From the NCBI RefSeq assembly GCF_030704535.1, contig NC_081815.1:5218501-5282500 (forward strand): DNA of 64,000 nt, written 5' to 3'. This DNA is from Vitis vinifera. Taxonomy: Eukaryota > Streptophyta > Magnoliopsida > Vitales > Vitaceae. This document shows positions 1 through 11,399 of this stretch, piece by piece; the first letter of the stretch is position 1, and each line of letters starts with the position of its first letter. The notes below the pieces were generated by a model, which was given only the letters and a program-made list of their open reading frames with translations, had not been told where the DNA came from and did no database searches. A program made the position numbers and the translations under genes.

Positions 1-133
1 CATATAAAAATAAATAAATTTATCACTTTCCATTATTCAAAAATCAATAAAAACAAATATATAACTCTTATGAATTCAAATCCCTTCATATTTAATAAAG
101 TTAGATTCACATTTATTTAAAAGTAAGACAAAA

Positions 134-290
134 ATGGTGTTTATTTTTTTGACTTAATTCTAAATAGAATTTAAAATTAAGTAGTGTTTAATAATATTAA
201 GAGTTTAGTAGTTTGTTTGTTTTTTTTTTTTTTTGTTTAAATATTTTAGTTCTATTAAGTACTATAAAATAAAGAAAAACTCACATGTTA
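134..290 (-). mobile_element. Truncated MITE copy (family of the 629-909 element)
   Basis: The left edge reads as the reverse complement of the right end of the intact MITE at 629-909: a GGTGTTTATTTTTTTGAC start followed by the TTCTAAATAGAA block. After about 150 bp the similarity fades and no matching second end is visible. I infer a decayed or 3'-truncated copy in inverted orientation. It has no coding potential. Boundaries are approximate. Confidence 0.45.
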
Positions 291-299
291 CTACACTTA

Positions 300-1035
300 A
301 GAACCGCATTTGTAATACTTAAAAAAATTTATTTTTCAAGTATTAAAAAGATTAAAAATACTTTCTAAAATAATTTTCAAATTCACTTTATATATGATTT
401 TTTTAAAAACACTTTAAAAAAATATATACTTTCACTAAAAACACTGTCAAATGTACTCTAAAATCCGTTTGATAGTAATTCTAAATAACACTTTTAACAT
501 TTTTTTAAAATACGCTTGACAGTAATTTTACGAAGTATTTCTACCATTTTTAATACTTGAAAATTTTATTTTTCAAGTATAAAAAAAATTATAAACATTT
601 CTTAAAATCACTAACAAAAATACTCTTAGGTGGTGTTTTTTTTTTTTTTTGGCTTTTTGCTAAAAGCAATTTAGTTTTAAAATTTAGATTGTTTGTTTTT
701 CTACTTTTTCATGATTTATTATAAACTTTTTACTAAATAGAAAAAGCCAAAATATGTAGCTTTTTCTAAATAGAAAAAATAACATATTAGTTTTTTTTAC
801 TTTTTAATACTTAATAGAAATAAAATATTACAAAAACAAATAACCTAATATTTAATACTATTAAGCATTAAGGTTCTATTTAGAATTAAGTAAAAAAACA
901 AACACCACCTTAGAGTGCATTTGACCGTGATTATTGAATGTGTTTTTAACTTCTATAACACTTGAAAATTTTCATCCTTTAAATATTAAAAATACTAAAA
1001 ACACTTTCTATAATCATTAGTAAACACACTCTAAG
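300..1035. repeat. Cluster of short AT-rich MITE-like units
   Basis: At least three imperfect units of roughly 120-170 bp share a start like GAGTGCATTTGACxGTGATT, a central inverted pair of AATACTTGAAAATTTT and TTTTTCAAGTATTAAAAA, and an end like AATCACTAACAAAxACTCTTA. The units abut one another. The distinct MITE at 629-909 sits exactly at a TTA junction between two of them. The family is not recognised; it behaves like a palindromic non-autonomous DNA element. Confidence 0.45.
629..909 (+). mobile_element. PIF/Harbinger-like (Tourist-type) MITE, 281 bp
   Basis: The element begins GGTGGTGTTTTTTTT and ends AAACAAACACCACC, giving clear terminal inverted repeats. It is flanked on both sides by TTA (626-628 and 910-912), the 3-bp target-site duplication typical of the PIF/Harbinger superfamily. 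The interior is AT-rich and non-coding. Related copies are at 17980-18531, 18099-18368 and 19470-19747. The superfamily assignment rests on TIR plus TSD length only. Confidence 0.8.
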
Positions 1036-1762
1036 GGTGTGTTTTGTAGTGATGCCAGAAAGTGCTTCTAGTTCTTTTTTTATGCTTGAAAGATAAAAAA
1101 GGAATATAAAAATCTTACTTGTTCATACATGGGTTTAAGCCTTAATCCATAGCAATTGTTACCTGGCCATTTGAAAATCAAACTAGATTCAAGACTTCCC
1201 ATCTAATCTATTTATAATGAAAAAACCTAGAAGGAAGCCTACGCAGATCCTCTAAGATCATTGCTAGGCTATAAAAATAAAAAGTGGCCTGTGCTCGTGC
1301 ATGACAACAACAATCAAAATAGATTGATCCGATGAAGATTCTCCATTAATTTCATCAAACCCCACTTTTGATAAAAGCTGTCTAAAAGGTTAGCACCAAC
1401 ATTTGAATTCCAAAGCATCTTTAAAGAATGTTTCCAATACATGTAATCTACTGTGTCTATTGACCTCACTAATTGCAGACTTGCCCACCGAGGCCCATGA
1501 GAGAGATGGTTAGATGGGTTGGGATTGCTGTGATGAATCATTTGGTAATTATCTTCTCATCATCAATGAAGGGTTGCAATGAAATGATATAGGATTCTGC
1601 ATGAAAGTTGCATGCCTCGGGGGGTGAGTATATCAAAAAGGGGTTGAAAAGACGGTGCGAGGGAAGAGAAAGGCTAAAAATGCGCCGGCGGCACGTGAAA
1701 ACATAGGAGGCAGTGACAGAAACGGGATAGGGAGAGTTCCGGAAAAGCGACAGATGAGATCC

Positions 1763-1812
1763 TGACGTCACATGATCGATACCTCCCAAACGTGTAAACG
1801 CCTACCCACGTG
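1763..1812. promoter_or_regulatory. ACGT-core element cluster
   Basis: TGACGTCA (1763-1770), an AACGTGT motif near 1790 and a G-box CACGTG (1807-1812) lie within 50 bp. They are followed by a CT-rich stretch around 1856-1900, of the kind seen at plant promoters. bZIP and bHLH factors are known to bind such cores. No gene can be assigned: MIR396b starts 2.8 kb to the right, and a gene to the left would lie outside the window. Confidence 0.3.
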
Positions 1813-2989
1813 TGACTCTGTGATTTGATGTGAACCGCCGCTGTATGTTGGATTGCCCTCCTCCTTCTCTCTCCCTGATCACCTACTCTTCTTTCTCTTC
1901 ACTATTTCAGTGCTCATTATTTAATTATTTATCTAAGGTTTTTTTTTTTCCTTTTTTTTTATATATTTATTAGATGCTCCAATAAAATGATACAAATTAA
2001 GAGCTCAAATTAACATTTTGACATAAATCATTAACCATTTACTCATAAATTAATTGATCATATCGATTATGGATTATGAGAGTGACAATTCTAAGTATAT
2101 GATTTTTTATTAGAAGATGAGAAAATGAAATTACGAGTATATTTGGTTGTGTAATTTAAAAATGATTTTTTAGGATTATTTTTAAAAATTTATAATATTA
2201 TTTTCAATCGATTTTTTAAAATAAATAAAAATATTTTTAAAAATAATTTATCAAATACATTTATTTTTATAAAATATTAGAAACTGAATTTAAAAAGTTT
2301 AAGAAAATATGGCTGAACGGCTTAAGTCTCCGGTTTTATTATTTAAGAAAATATTATTTGGGAAAAAGGAAAAAAATGGAAAATTAAATAAGTGGATGAA
2401 GGGAAACCACTGGGGGCCGTACAGGTGGGAAGGCCACCCAAACTGAATATCAAACTGATGAAAACAGGTGGTGATGAGGTGGACCTGATAGTAACGGGTC
2501 TTGTGAATTTTTTGATAAACAGAGGCCCAGTTGAGGAGAGTGGACCCCCACCACCACCACAGCCTTCAACCACCAGGCCCACCCTCCACCACGCCAACAA
2601 ATTTTCTGATCACCCATCCCTCCACATTTACATCACCCACCATCTCATTTGGCTTCTTATCATGTCATGTCACATGACCATTTCTTATGTTATCCCTCTT
2701 TTTATATTCTATTTCTTGTTATTCTTTGTCCCATCTCCTTATTATGGATACCATATCCATGACCCATGACCCATGACCCATGACCTATGTATCATCCACT
2801 TAGAGAGGGCATAGAGGAGCCATTCTAAGTGTCTTTTATGGTTGTTTCATATAAGAAAAAGCATTTCCAAATAATATTCTTTTGAGAAGACAAGCTCTAC
2901 TCTAAATTTTTTGATTAAGTAAAAAAAAATTTAACCCAACACAAAAAAACTTATATATTTTCTATTAAATTTTTATCTTAATTTTTCCT

Positions 2990-3390
2990 TCTTTTAGTGA
3001 TATCTCATATTAGATATGAGAGAAAATTTAAATTTTTTAATCTTATAAACTTATTTTAAAGTCATAAGGGCACCTTCGTACTCAAAGTGAACAATACTTA
3101 TATAGTCGAGTGTAAGTTGTTAAAAATAGTATAAAGTCGACCTCTAACCCTAGCGTGATGATCGATTTGGTTTTATGAAGATTGTCTATTAGTTTGACCC
3201 TGCAATCTCGTAAGACACAATGAGAATATTGAATTTATATGAAGGGTGTTCGTGATGTTTCCATCAGATATGAGAGAAAATTATTTCTGCTATATGAGTT
3301 ACTCTTAACCATGTAAACATATTTTTAAATTGTGATGACTCATTTAGATTCAGAATGAACAATATTTACATAATTAAATACGGGTCATTA
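2990..3390 (+). repeat. Dispersed repeat, inverted relative of 15760-15990
   Basis: The block contains TTTTAAAGTCATAAGGGCAC followed by AAAGTGAACAATACTTATAT. The reverse complement of 15760-15990 carries the same order of motifs (TTTAAAGCCATGAAG, then AAAGTGAACAATACTACATG). The segment also repeats AGATATGAGAGAAAAT at its two ends (about 3014 and 3270). This points to a transposon-derived or solo-terminal repeat. No coding region is seen and edges are approximate. Confidence 0.45.
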
Positions 3391-4584
3391 TATTTTTGGT
3401 ACTTAAAAATTAATTTTTAGCATTCCTACATGCATATCAAACAACTCAATTCAAAGTATTTTAATTAAATTTAAATCACAATAGAATTACTAAATTTACT
3501 CCTGCAGGCGCTTTCCAAGATTTTGAACCATTCTACCTTTTATTTTACTTTTTCAGACCCAAAAGGTTGTCCAGGGCTAGCCACTTTGTCCGGGTCTTCT
3601 TGGACTATTAGCCCACCCACAAATTTATGATAATTTTAAAATATGATTTTCTTTATATCGTACCAATCACATTATTTAATTTTATAATTATCTATCCATC
3701 ATATCATACACTCTTTTAAAATTTAAATACAGAATAAAACTATATTAATAGAGTAAAACATATATGCAATTTTTAGTTCCAAAAAAAAAAATTAATGAAA
3801 ATAAAATTGAAAAAAAAATAAAAGAAAAGAAAAAGTTTTAAAAAATATTAAAAATAAATTTAAAATTAATAAATTATTTTGACATGATAATTTAAGCATG
3901 TTTCACTTTTTTTTATGAAGATTAAATAATTTAAAAATATATTATTTTTAAATTAAATTTAATTATATTTATTTTTAAAAAAATTTATAATAGAATGAAA
4001 TACGAAAAAAAATTTCTTAATGTTTTGTTACAATCCTCTTTTAGTTATTTTAAAATTAATTTCCAATAATGATAACATAAATTATGCATAATCCACGTGT
4101 ATATATATATATTATGATGTGAAGCATAAGCATGCATTCATAAACTAGACATGCATACATGCACATAAATTGAATCCAAAGCAACAAGCATGACATGTGG
4201 CCAGAAGCCTAGAGGATGGAGTGATGCTATAACACAACAAAATGATCACATATAATAATACAAGTTTGATCTAGAAAAAACATAGCAGTTGGGAGGCCAT
4301 AAACACACCCATACCTTAAAAATAATCACGGATCGTAATCACATGGTGGCATGTGATGGGGATGGGATGGGATGTGAGATGGCTTGGCTTTCAAAATTTT
4401 TTTTTTCTCTTTTGGGTATGTTTTTTTTTATTTAATTTATTTTTTATGACATTATTTTCTGACGTAGCCCTCATACCCCACTGAGCACTCACAACAAAAG
4501 TAGGTACGTTGTGGGTAAAATGGGCCTTGTGAGCGAAGTGAACCCACGAGACTCACCCTCACTTCAACTCCCTTGCACCCTCTC

Positions 4585-4590
4585 TATAAA
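4585..4590 (+). promoter_or_regulatory. Probable TATA box of MIR396b
   Basis: The context is CCCTCTCTATAAAGCTGG, a good plant TATA match. It predicts a transcription start near 4615-4620, about 190 nt before the miR396b hairpin, a normal distance for a plant pri-miRNA. Position and motif are seen; use as a promoter is inferred. Confidence 0.55.
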
Positions 4591-4622
4591 GCTGGTAGAG
4601 AGATTATGTGATAGTGTGGTCC

Positions 4623-4775
4623 ATGAGAGAAATTGTATGGGCATGCTTCATTTCATCATCTCCTTCCTTTCTCTTCCTCCTCTTTCTTTCCATCTTAATA
4701 TTAACGTCACGGTGGAAATTAAAGACATGTGAGAGTGAGAGTGAGAGTGAGAATGAGAGAGATTCATGGAGATGA
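4623..4775 (+). CDS. Candidate 50-aa peptide ORF in pri-miR396b
   Basis: This short ORF opens at the first ATG after the predicted transcription start and closes with TGA 31 nt before the hairpin. The predicted peptide has a hydrophobic leucine/phenylalanine/isoleucine stretch at about residues 8-28, then a Ser-Glu repeat (SESESE) encoded by the GAGAGT microsatellite at 4731-4754. Some plant pri-miRNAs are known to encode small regulatory peptides (miPEPs) 5' of the hairpin, so position and size fit. The start lies only a few nucleotides after the predicted cap site, and chance ORFs of this length are common. Treat as a candidate only. Confidence 0.2.
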   Translation: MREIVWACFISSSPSFLFLLFLSILILTSRWKLKTCESESESENERDSWR

Positions 4776-4805
4776 ATATTATGAGATTAGCAACTTTTTC
4801 TCTCT

Positions 4806-4932
4806 GCAAGTCCTGCCATGCTTTTCCACAGCTTTCTTGAACTTCTTCTCCCTGTTTGGTGGTCTCCTACGTTTACCCATCCACTGAAGTTCAAGAAAGC
4901 TGTGGGAAACCATGGCTTTTCAGGACTTCTGC
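4806..4932 (+). ncRNA. MIR396b: miR396 precursor, miR396b type
   Basis: The 5' arm carries the miR396 core TTCCACAGCTTTCTTGAAC ending in TT (mature 4824-4844), the variant called miR396b in other plants. The 3' arm carries the star strand at 4889-4909, starting GTTCAAGAAAGCTGTGGG. A 44-nt loop separates them. The stem extends outward through GCAAGTCCTGCCATG pairing with CATGGCTTTTCAGGAC. miR396 is known to repress GRF transcription factors and so limit cell proliferation in leaves and roots. The gene is convergent with the second MIR396 locus at 11.2 kb. The a/b letter follows the mature 3' end and may differ from a species-specific registry name. Confidence 0.95.
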
Positions 4933-4935
4933 TTG

Positions 4936-7900
4936 CTGTTTTGGGCTGCGATGATCAATTAATGGTCTAATTCCATTTTCCTTTTGGTGCATTCTTCACG
5001 GTAATTCTCATACTCCCAGCTTTTATCAGGCTAACCCATTTCAAGAAAGTTGTTTTTCTTTTCTTTCCCCCACTTTTTTTTTTGGTGCTTTGGGTTTATT
5101 GTTTGTGATTCTTCGATCACATTTTTCTTGCATTTTCCTGTAGAAAAAAATGACAAGGTTTGGTGGAAGGATGCTGCTCCAGTGATCTTTCCATACATGG
5201 ATTATGGTAATTCCCATCATTTAATTTCATGATTGTTTACAAATTTTTTTCCCAGAAAAAGAAAAAAAGTTTAGATCTGTCTGTTGAATTGCCTGAATTA
5301 TGTCAAGAGATGGAACCCCATGAAGAGAAAAAGGTAAAAACAATTCAGAAACATTTCTTTTTCTTTTCGAATTTTTCTGAATCGACTGCAACACGTTTGA
5401 GCCATGCATGGAGAGGGTAGTAGAAACATTGATTGTAAATTTCCCATCAATACCGATCCATATATGGTTGAATCAAAGTGATGATGAAAACTGAGATCTC
5501 CTTGAGAGAAGATTCCCTGCCTTTCCTTTTTATCCTCAGTATAATGATAGTTCTTCTTGCTGGGCCTTTTGATTTTTCTTCCACATAATCTCCTACATTT
5601 CCGTGAAAAGGGTTAAACTTTGTCACCATGTGAACCCCATGTGAGAGTCATTTTTTTTAACCTCTGAGAAAAAGAGAGAGAGAGCAGCACTGGCAGATGA
5701 AATCACTTTTCGAAATTCATTATGATTTTATGATTATTTTTGTATATATCCTACAATTTTATATCACCTGCATTTCATCAATGGCATTGCATCTTAACTC
5801 AACCTGCTGCTCCTTTGTTTGTTTGCAGAGAAACTAGAAAAGAAAAAAAAAAAAAACTCCAGGATTTTACAAGATAATAATCTTCACGCCATTTTTAAAT
5901 TCATCGGGAATCTTTACAGGAAGCAAGCCAACAAAGTGTAAACCACATTGCTTTGAATGTTCTTGCCAAGACAAAGCAACAAGCCTGTCAGTCCCTGAAA
6001 ATTAGTTAAAAATTAGAAAGACAATGTAGTAAGGTAGTGCTGTACACAACTTAAGAAAGAAGATTTTGCTGCATTGAATAGCAATTAATGCTTAAAATCA
6101 GCCCTTATTTTTCTAATTTTGCTTCCAGAGAAAATTAAATATCAGACTAAGATCAGTAGTTATAACCAAAGCATCATCCTATAAGTATAAGCTGCAGCAT
6201 GGTTTAGTTTAGGCACTACTTTGTTAGCAGTAAGCACTAGGGAAATGCTTTTAATTTGAAAGTAGGCAAAAATATTGAGAAGCAATGAGAAAAGGAAATG
6301 TACTTGAGAAATACTTCCAAAATGCTGCACACCCTTTGGCAACTTGTCCTACTTTTTTGCTGAGACAGCATGCATGCTCTTTTGTTCTGCAATACAGCCC
6401 CAATCATCAGTCTTCATGCTATCAAATTCAGCTGTCTAATAGTGTGTGAGCTTGGTGATTCAGACGGCACATGGCTGCATGCTGACTTAACAAATTGTCT
6501 GACAGGTTTGATCTGATGACCTCGTACATCTATTGATTGTCATCTCACTCATTTACATACTTCATGATGCAGCCTGCTAAGTCAATGAAGCCAGTGGGAG
6601 AGGAATTTTAGAGTTAAGGAAAGGAGATATTGTGGTGAGAGAAGTAGTACTGCTCCCAAAACAAAACACCCATCTTCTTTGTGTTTGAATTCATTGGTGC
6701 TTCTGCAATCTCCAGTCACAATTTGGGAAGTCATTTATATTGTTTGAGCATGCAATGTAATCACAAGCAACAATTATGACAGGAATACTTGTACATATTA
6801 TACTGATATAGAAATGAATGGCATGCATCTCAAGATCAGTTTGTCTGGGGATGTTTAGTAGACTTGAAGAAGCCACACACAATCCACCTGGTATCTATTC
6901 TTATAAAAGAAATATTTATCAAGGGTTTAAGTATATATGTAAATCTATAAAATGGTCCCATGAGTTGCAAGTTTTTCTGCATTTGTTCCTTGAAATGAAA
7001 CAATTGTATGTAGTATACTTTCAAGCAAAGGAAAAAGAAAAGGAAAATGTGGCTATTGCTGCCTGTCCTAGAGAAGAAATTGATGAGATTTGAGGATTGA
7101 GGAAATGCTTTCTAGAGATCTTGAAACATATTGTGGCATCAAGTTATGTTTGCATGACTTAAGGCTGAGGGTCACCAGTTCCAAGGCATCAAAATAATTC
7201 AAGATAAAATTACAGAGTTAATGTCTACAATAAGATAAAACATCAAAAAAACAAGATGCTACTGCTGTGTTTTGTTGCCTGTTGGTATGAATTTCTCTTC
7301 TTTTCAACATAACTAGAGGCGAAGACATCGTCCTTTTCAAATGTACGTAGCCAACACAGCTGCTAGGGGAAAAAGAAGATAAAAAATTTGAAGGCAAACT
7401 AATGAATATCAATATATGATGACAAATTCCAAGAAAACGTATGAGTAGAATAAATGTTCAAGAGGCCGATGAAACTATAATTAAGACTAGGTACGTATTT
7501 GCTTCCGAAGTGCACATGGGATGTGGTGGGACGAGGGCCATGTGCCTTGACAAGTTGATTCACAATGTTTGAGAGTTGTAGCTAGTTAAAAGAAGAGGAT
7601 ATAATACACAAAACTAAATGCTACCAATGAAGTTATGAATCAAAATATTCATTACAGCCAGATAGGCTTGGAAGAAAGGGTTGAGAAACATTGGATGAAG
7701 GTTTAGCCTCAGGGAATCATTAGCAAATGAAAGAGAAAAGGCATGGAGAAGCAATAATGCTGCCCCGATATGTTGGGGGAATGGCACAGTCATGTCGCTA
7801 TTAGCATTTAACCTTGCACAACCATCAAAAAGCGATGCATCATAAGAAGAAACTGCTGCAGAAGCCATACACTTTATATGATGTGAAAGTGCACAACAAA

Positions 7901-10900
7901 AAGAAATGGCAACTTTGTCGACCATGAACAAATGTACCCAGAGAAAAAAAAAAAAGAACTAAAGAAAAGCCATGAAAATTGTATTAAAGCTATATAGCTT
8001 CATCAATGGATGGAAGAGATGAAGGCAATGCAACAATGCTTAGCAGTACTCATGACAATTCAAACTTCCCATGATGTACCTAGCCAATATAGCTAACCAT
8101 AATTCAAAAGGTGTTGCTATGATATATATGGACAATAGTGAAAGTAGATGATTCATATATAAGTGGAAACTGATTTTCATGAAAATATATAGAAAGGTAA
8201 AAGCATTCACTGGATTAAGAAACTGGGAATTCTGTCAGTCTCATGGTGGTTTCCTTGACAAATATTCTTGAACAAAGGAAGGAAACAAATGAAACAAAAT
8301 TTTAAAACTTCTACATATATAAAGAAAAATGTTAACATTGATTTACCATCCATCTTTCCATATTAAACAATCTGAAGCAGCCCAAATACAGACCACCTGA
8401 CTTGCATCAATACAAACAAAAAGCACAAAAATACATGCACCTTTCTGCGACTGTGCACCCGTGTATGGAGAGATATACATGGATGAATCACAAGTACTAC
8501 TACTAAATGAAAATCACTTCAAAACAGTGAGCAAATTGGTGTTAAAGATTTTCTGCTCTGAAATATAAAGGGATAAGAATGCTGATCTTTTCAGGTTATT
8601 TTGAGGTGCTAAAGGCAATTGGAATCATCCCCACATCACATATAACGGTTGAATGAATAAGACAACATTAAGACAACCAAATCAAGAATACTTTGTTTGA
8701 TTCATTTATCTACTTTAATTACCTTCTCTTGATTTTATACTACCAACCCATCTAGTCCTCATCTTTTTTCAACCCTATCTTCTTGTCCAAAATGAAGATC
8801 CATGAATTGAACCAGACAAATAGACCACGACTTTTTGACTTTGATAGGTGGAGAATAATTAATAATTTCTTATCAGTTTGATGAGTTAGGACTTATATAT
8901 ATTTTAATACAATATGTTTAACTTTAAATCTACAGCATTAGTGAAAATCATGAACTTGACACTTTAAAGTAAAGCAGAAAAGAGGGCACACCAAACTAAT
9001 AGATCCAAAAGAACATTAAAAAAAAAAAGGGCAAACAGTGGTTCCTCCAATATCATACAGGAAGATAACAATAATTAAGGAATCTCAAACCAAAGATGAA
9101 CCCATAAGAAAATGTGAAAGGTTTGTGGGGAAGGAACATTATGACACACCTCATCATATATATAATTAATAGTAGACAGATCAAAGGATTAGTGCAATAC
9201 CTTTATAACAACCAAATAGGTGAATGGTTAATTGGGCAGATTCCAGCAGGGCCTGAGAAAGCAGCCGTCTGTGAAATCCAGCTAGGTTTCCATAAAGAAA
9301 CCAGTTATTGTTAAGCTGTAGACAGAATTGGTTTGTCCCATTTGATAACTGGTTGTAAATCAGTCAGAGAAATAACTGTATATGAAAATCAGGTTTGGCA
9401 CATTGGCCTCACTTCCAGGACACATGGGGGGCTTACTGTGGTTTATGAGTTGGGCCATGCAAGAGCTCCACTTAGTGCTGATAAAAATATGCTTTACTAT
9501 TTTTGCCATACAAGTAGAAGCTAAGCAGCAACACTGGGATCTGATTCTAAGGCATCCCAAGAGCCTTAACAAGACAAAACAACATGTCTCTTGCAGTTGA
9601 TCTGAAGGTCTCGCTTTTTTCTTGCCCACTTACTTGTCTTTACCTCAGTTGTGGCAAAAACCCTAATTTTCTTGTACAAGCTTCTGCTGCAGCATTTTTA
9701 TCTGGGTTTCCCTTTTTAAGATGGAAAACAACAGTTGTGCACTCCTTTGGTTACTTCTCTTGGTGTTTTTATGTTCAATCTCTTTTCATAAAAGCTTCAC
9801 CTAACCACTTAGTCTTTGTATAAATGGCTTAAAAGCTTATATAAACTAAGTTGGTGGGGAGGTTTCAGATGACAAAAAGGCAATGTTACCTTGTGTGGTC
9901 CTTCTAGCTAGCTAGCTAGCACTGATCAACAACAGCAAATTCTTCATTTTTATTAATTACTTCTGTATATATATGCTCACAGGATTCATAATTTAACATA
10001 CTTAATACGCTTAAAAATAATTTACCATATATTCCTCAAATCATCCTATTAACTCTAGCATAAAGTCGTATGTACAGATCTGAAGGAATACAATTGAATG
10101 CTTTATTTATTGATAAAAGAATGAGATAAAATGATGGGTCCATGATAAAGCATACTCACTCATCATGTAAGATGCTGTTTTCTATTAAGCTTGCCCTAAT
10201 GCATTTGATATAACATATATACATAGATCGAGTATATAAAAAAATGACTGAAAAATAATGTTACTTTATCGATTGACTCAGCATGATCATCCATAGATAC
10301 AGATGGATCGATATGGGTCTGTAGCTACCATGTTGGTTTTGAATATTAAGGGATGGGTTTTGATCCACAAGTAGTTTATCTTTTGCCTGCAATGGTACCT
10401 ACAGAAGGGTGTGTACAAACACAACTGATACAATAATAATAAGAAGAAGAGAAAAATAATAATAATAAATAAACAAGAACATCCAGAAAGACAACATTGA
10501 TCGAAAAATATTCAATAGAAAGACAGAGAACCTCTTCTACTAAATAATAATATTCTCTCCTTCAATGAATCTGACTCCCCCTTACCAAGGAGTGCAGCAG
10601 ACAGAGAACCATATATCTTTGAATTCTCTACTAGTAGCAGGTTCTATTGCAACAAATGATGAGATGAAATTCAAAAGAAAATGGAGAAGAAGGAAACCTT
10701 CTGTCCATTTTCTTCAATTCTGAAGGCAAAAAAAGGAATCCATATATCAAGAACTTCACATACGCAAATGCCACATCTATTCATATCAAAGCTGAAATCC
10801 ATTTGGGTCAACCCACATCTCACCCGCAAGATCTACCTTTCATAAACCAACAATTAAACCATTGGAATCATCAACCAACAGAAAAAATAAAAGGAAGAGA

Positions 10901-11119
10901 AAAGTTAAAAGGAATATGAGGAAGCCTCGTATGTATACCCGTGAATCTGGCATTCCTATTGGTATTCCTATTAGGGTCGTGAAGAATTCTCACATCCAGA
11001 CACATAATTCACTCAATAACATCCACAAAAAACAGAATTCAAAGCTGAAAGAAGCGAGCCGATGAAAGAGAGAGCGAAACCCAATCAGATTGAGGAGGCG
11101 GCGGCTTCCAAAACGAAAA
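4936..11119. other. Spacer between the two convergent MIR396 genes
   Basis: About 6.2 kb with no recognised protein gene, tRNA or transposon. All ORFs are short (up to 105 codons at 7614-7931 -) and resemble nothing known. The left part (4936 to roughly 5900) is probably the 3' portion of pri-miR396b, and the right edge the 3' portion of pri-miR396a. Simple features are a (GA)n run near 5674, TAGC repeats at 9907-9920, and AAT-type microsatellites around 10433-10470. Unspliced non-coding transcripts cannot be excluded. Confidence 0.5.
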
Positions 11120-11312
11120 TGTTGTTGACCCTGTTGGTATCTTCCCACAGCTTTATTGAACCGCAACTGTTACAATGACTTTGAGTGCATACAAAAACAC
11201 ACCAGTAGTCTGAAAAATGCAGTTCAAGAAAGCTGTGGAAGAATACAAAGAGGGTCATCTGTAAAAAAGACGACGACGACGACGACGACGATGATGACGG
11301 AGATGGGTTCAT
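11085..11312 (-). CDS. ORF from first ATG of pri-miR396a, through hairpin
   Basis: The ATG at 11310-11312 is the first one downstream of the start predicted from the TATA box at 11400-11407. The 75-codon frame then runs through the whole miR396a hairpin. Its serine run comes from the (GTC)n microsatellite. Known miPEPs usually lie 5' of the hairpin, so an ORF overlapping the stem is more likely fortuitous. It is listed because its start position is notable, not because coding is supported. Confidence 0.12.
   Translation of the reverse strand: MNPSPSSSSSSSSSSFLQMTLFVFFHSFLELHFSDYWCVFVCTQSHCNSCGSIKLWEDTNRVNNIFVLEAAASSI
11120..11262 (-). ncRNA. MIR396a: miR396 precursor, miR396a type
   Basis: Read on the minus strand, the 5' arm holds TTCCACAGCTTTCTTGAAC ending in TG (mature at 11240-11220), the miR396a variant. 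The 3' arm holds the star GTTCAATAAAGCTGTGGG (11161-11141), which is the known plant miR396a-3p type, with a bulge opposite the mature strand. The loop is 58 nt. The stem continues with TGACCCT pairing with AGGGTCA (11257-11251 with 11132-11126). Expected function is the same as MIR396b: repression of GRF transcription factors. A TATA box lies about 143 bp upstream. The two loci differ in loop and flanks, so they are old paralogs rather than a fresh duplication. Confidence 0.95.
11269..11289 (-). repeat. (GTC)7 microsatellite beside the miR396a stem
   Basis: Seven GAC units on the plus strand read as GTC on the transcript strand and are followed by imperfect GATGATGAC. The tract lies 12 nt upstream of the hairpin base and inside the predicted primary transcript. 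It is probably length-polymorphic. Whether this alters folding of the basal stem is inference. Confidence 0.8.
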
Positions 11313-11399
11313 ACAGAAAGCTTCTCAAGGAGAGAGAAATGGAAGGAGAAGAGGAGAGATGAGGAGAAGTGTGGAGGCTCACAGAAGGGAGAGGGGCCG

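Larger units (their letters stand above)
1036..4584. other. Intergenic, AT-rich, no gene recognised
   Basis: No ORF here resembles a known protein. The longest (2392-2769 +) is proline and histidine rich by composition and shows no codon-like pattern. Contents: an ACGT-element cluster near 1763-1812, a dispersed repeat at about 2990-3390, AT-rich homopolymer tracts at 3780-4030, a GGGAT-rich stretch near 4357-4375, and the presumed distal promoter of MIR396b at the right end. Confidence 0.5.

Noticed and set aside
2392..2769. 125-codon ORF (+) with a mirrored minus-strand ORF
   Set aside because: Low-complexity Pro/His/Thr composition from CCACCA-rich DNA, no splice or start context, no family resemblance.
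7614..7931. 105-codon minus-strand ORF in the MIR396 spacer
   Set aside because: No recognisable domain, no promoter features, AT-rich surroundings; length is within chance expectation for 6 kb.
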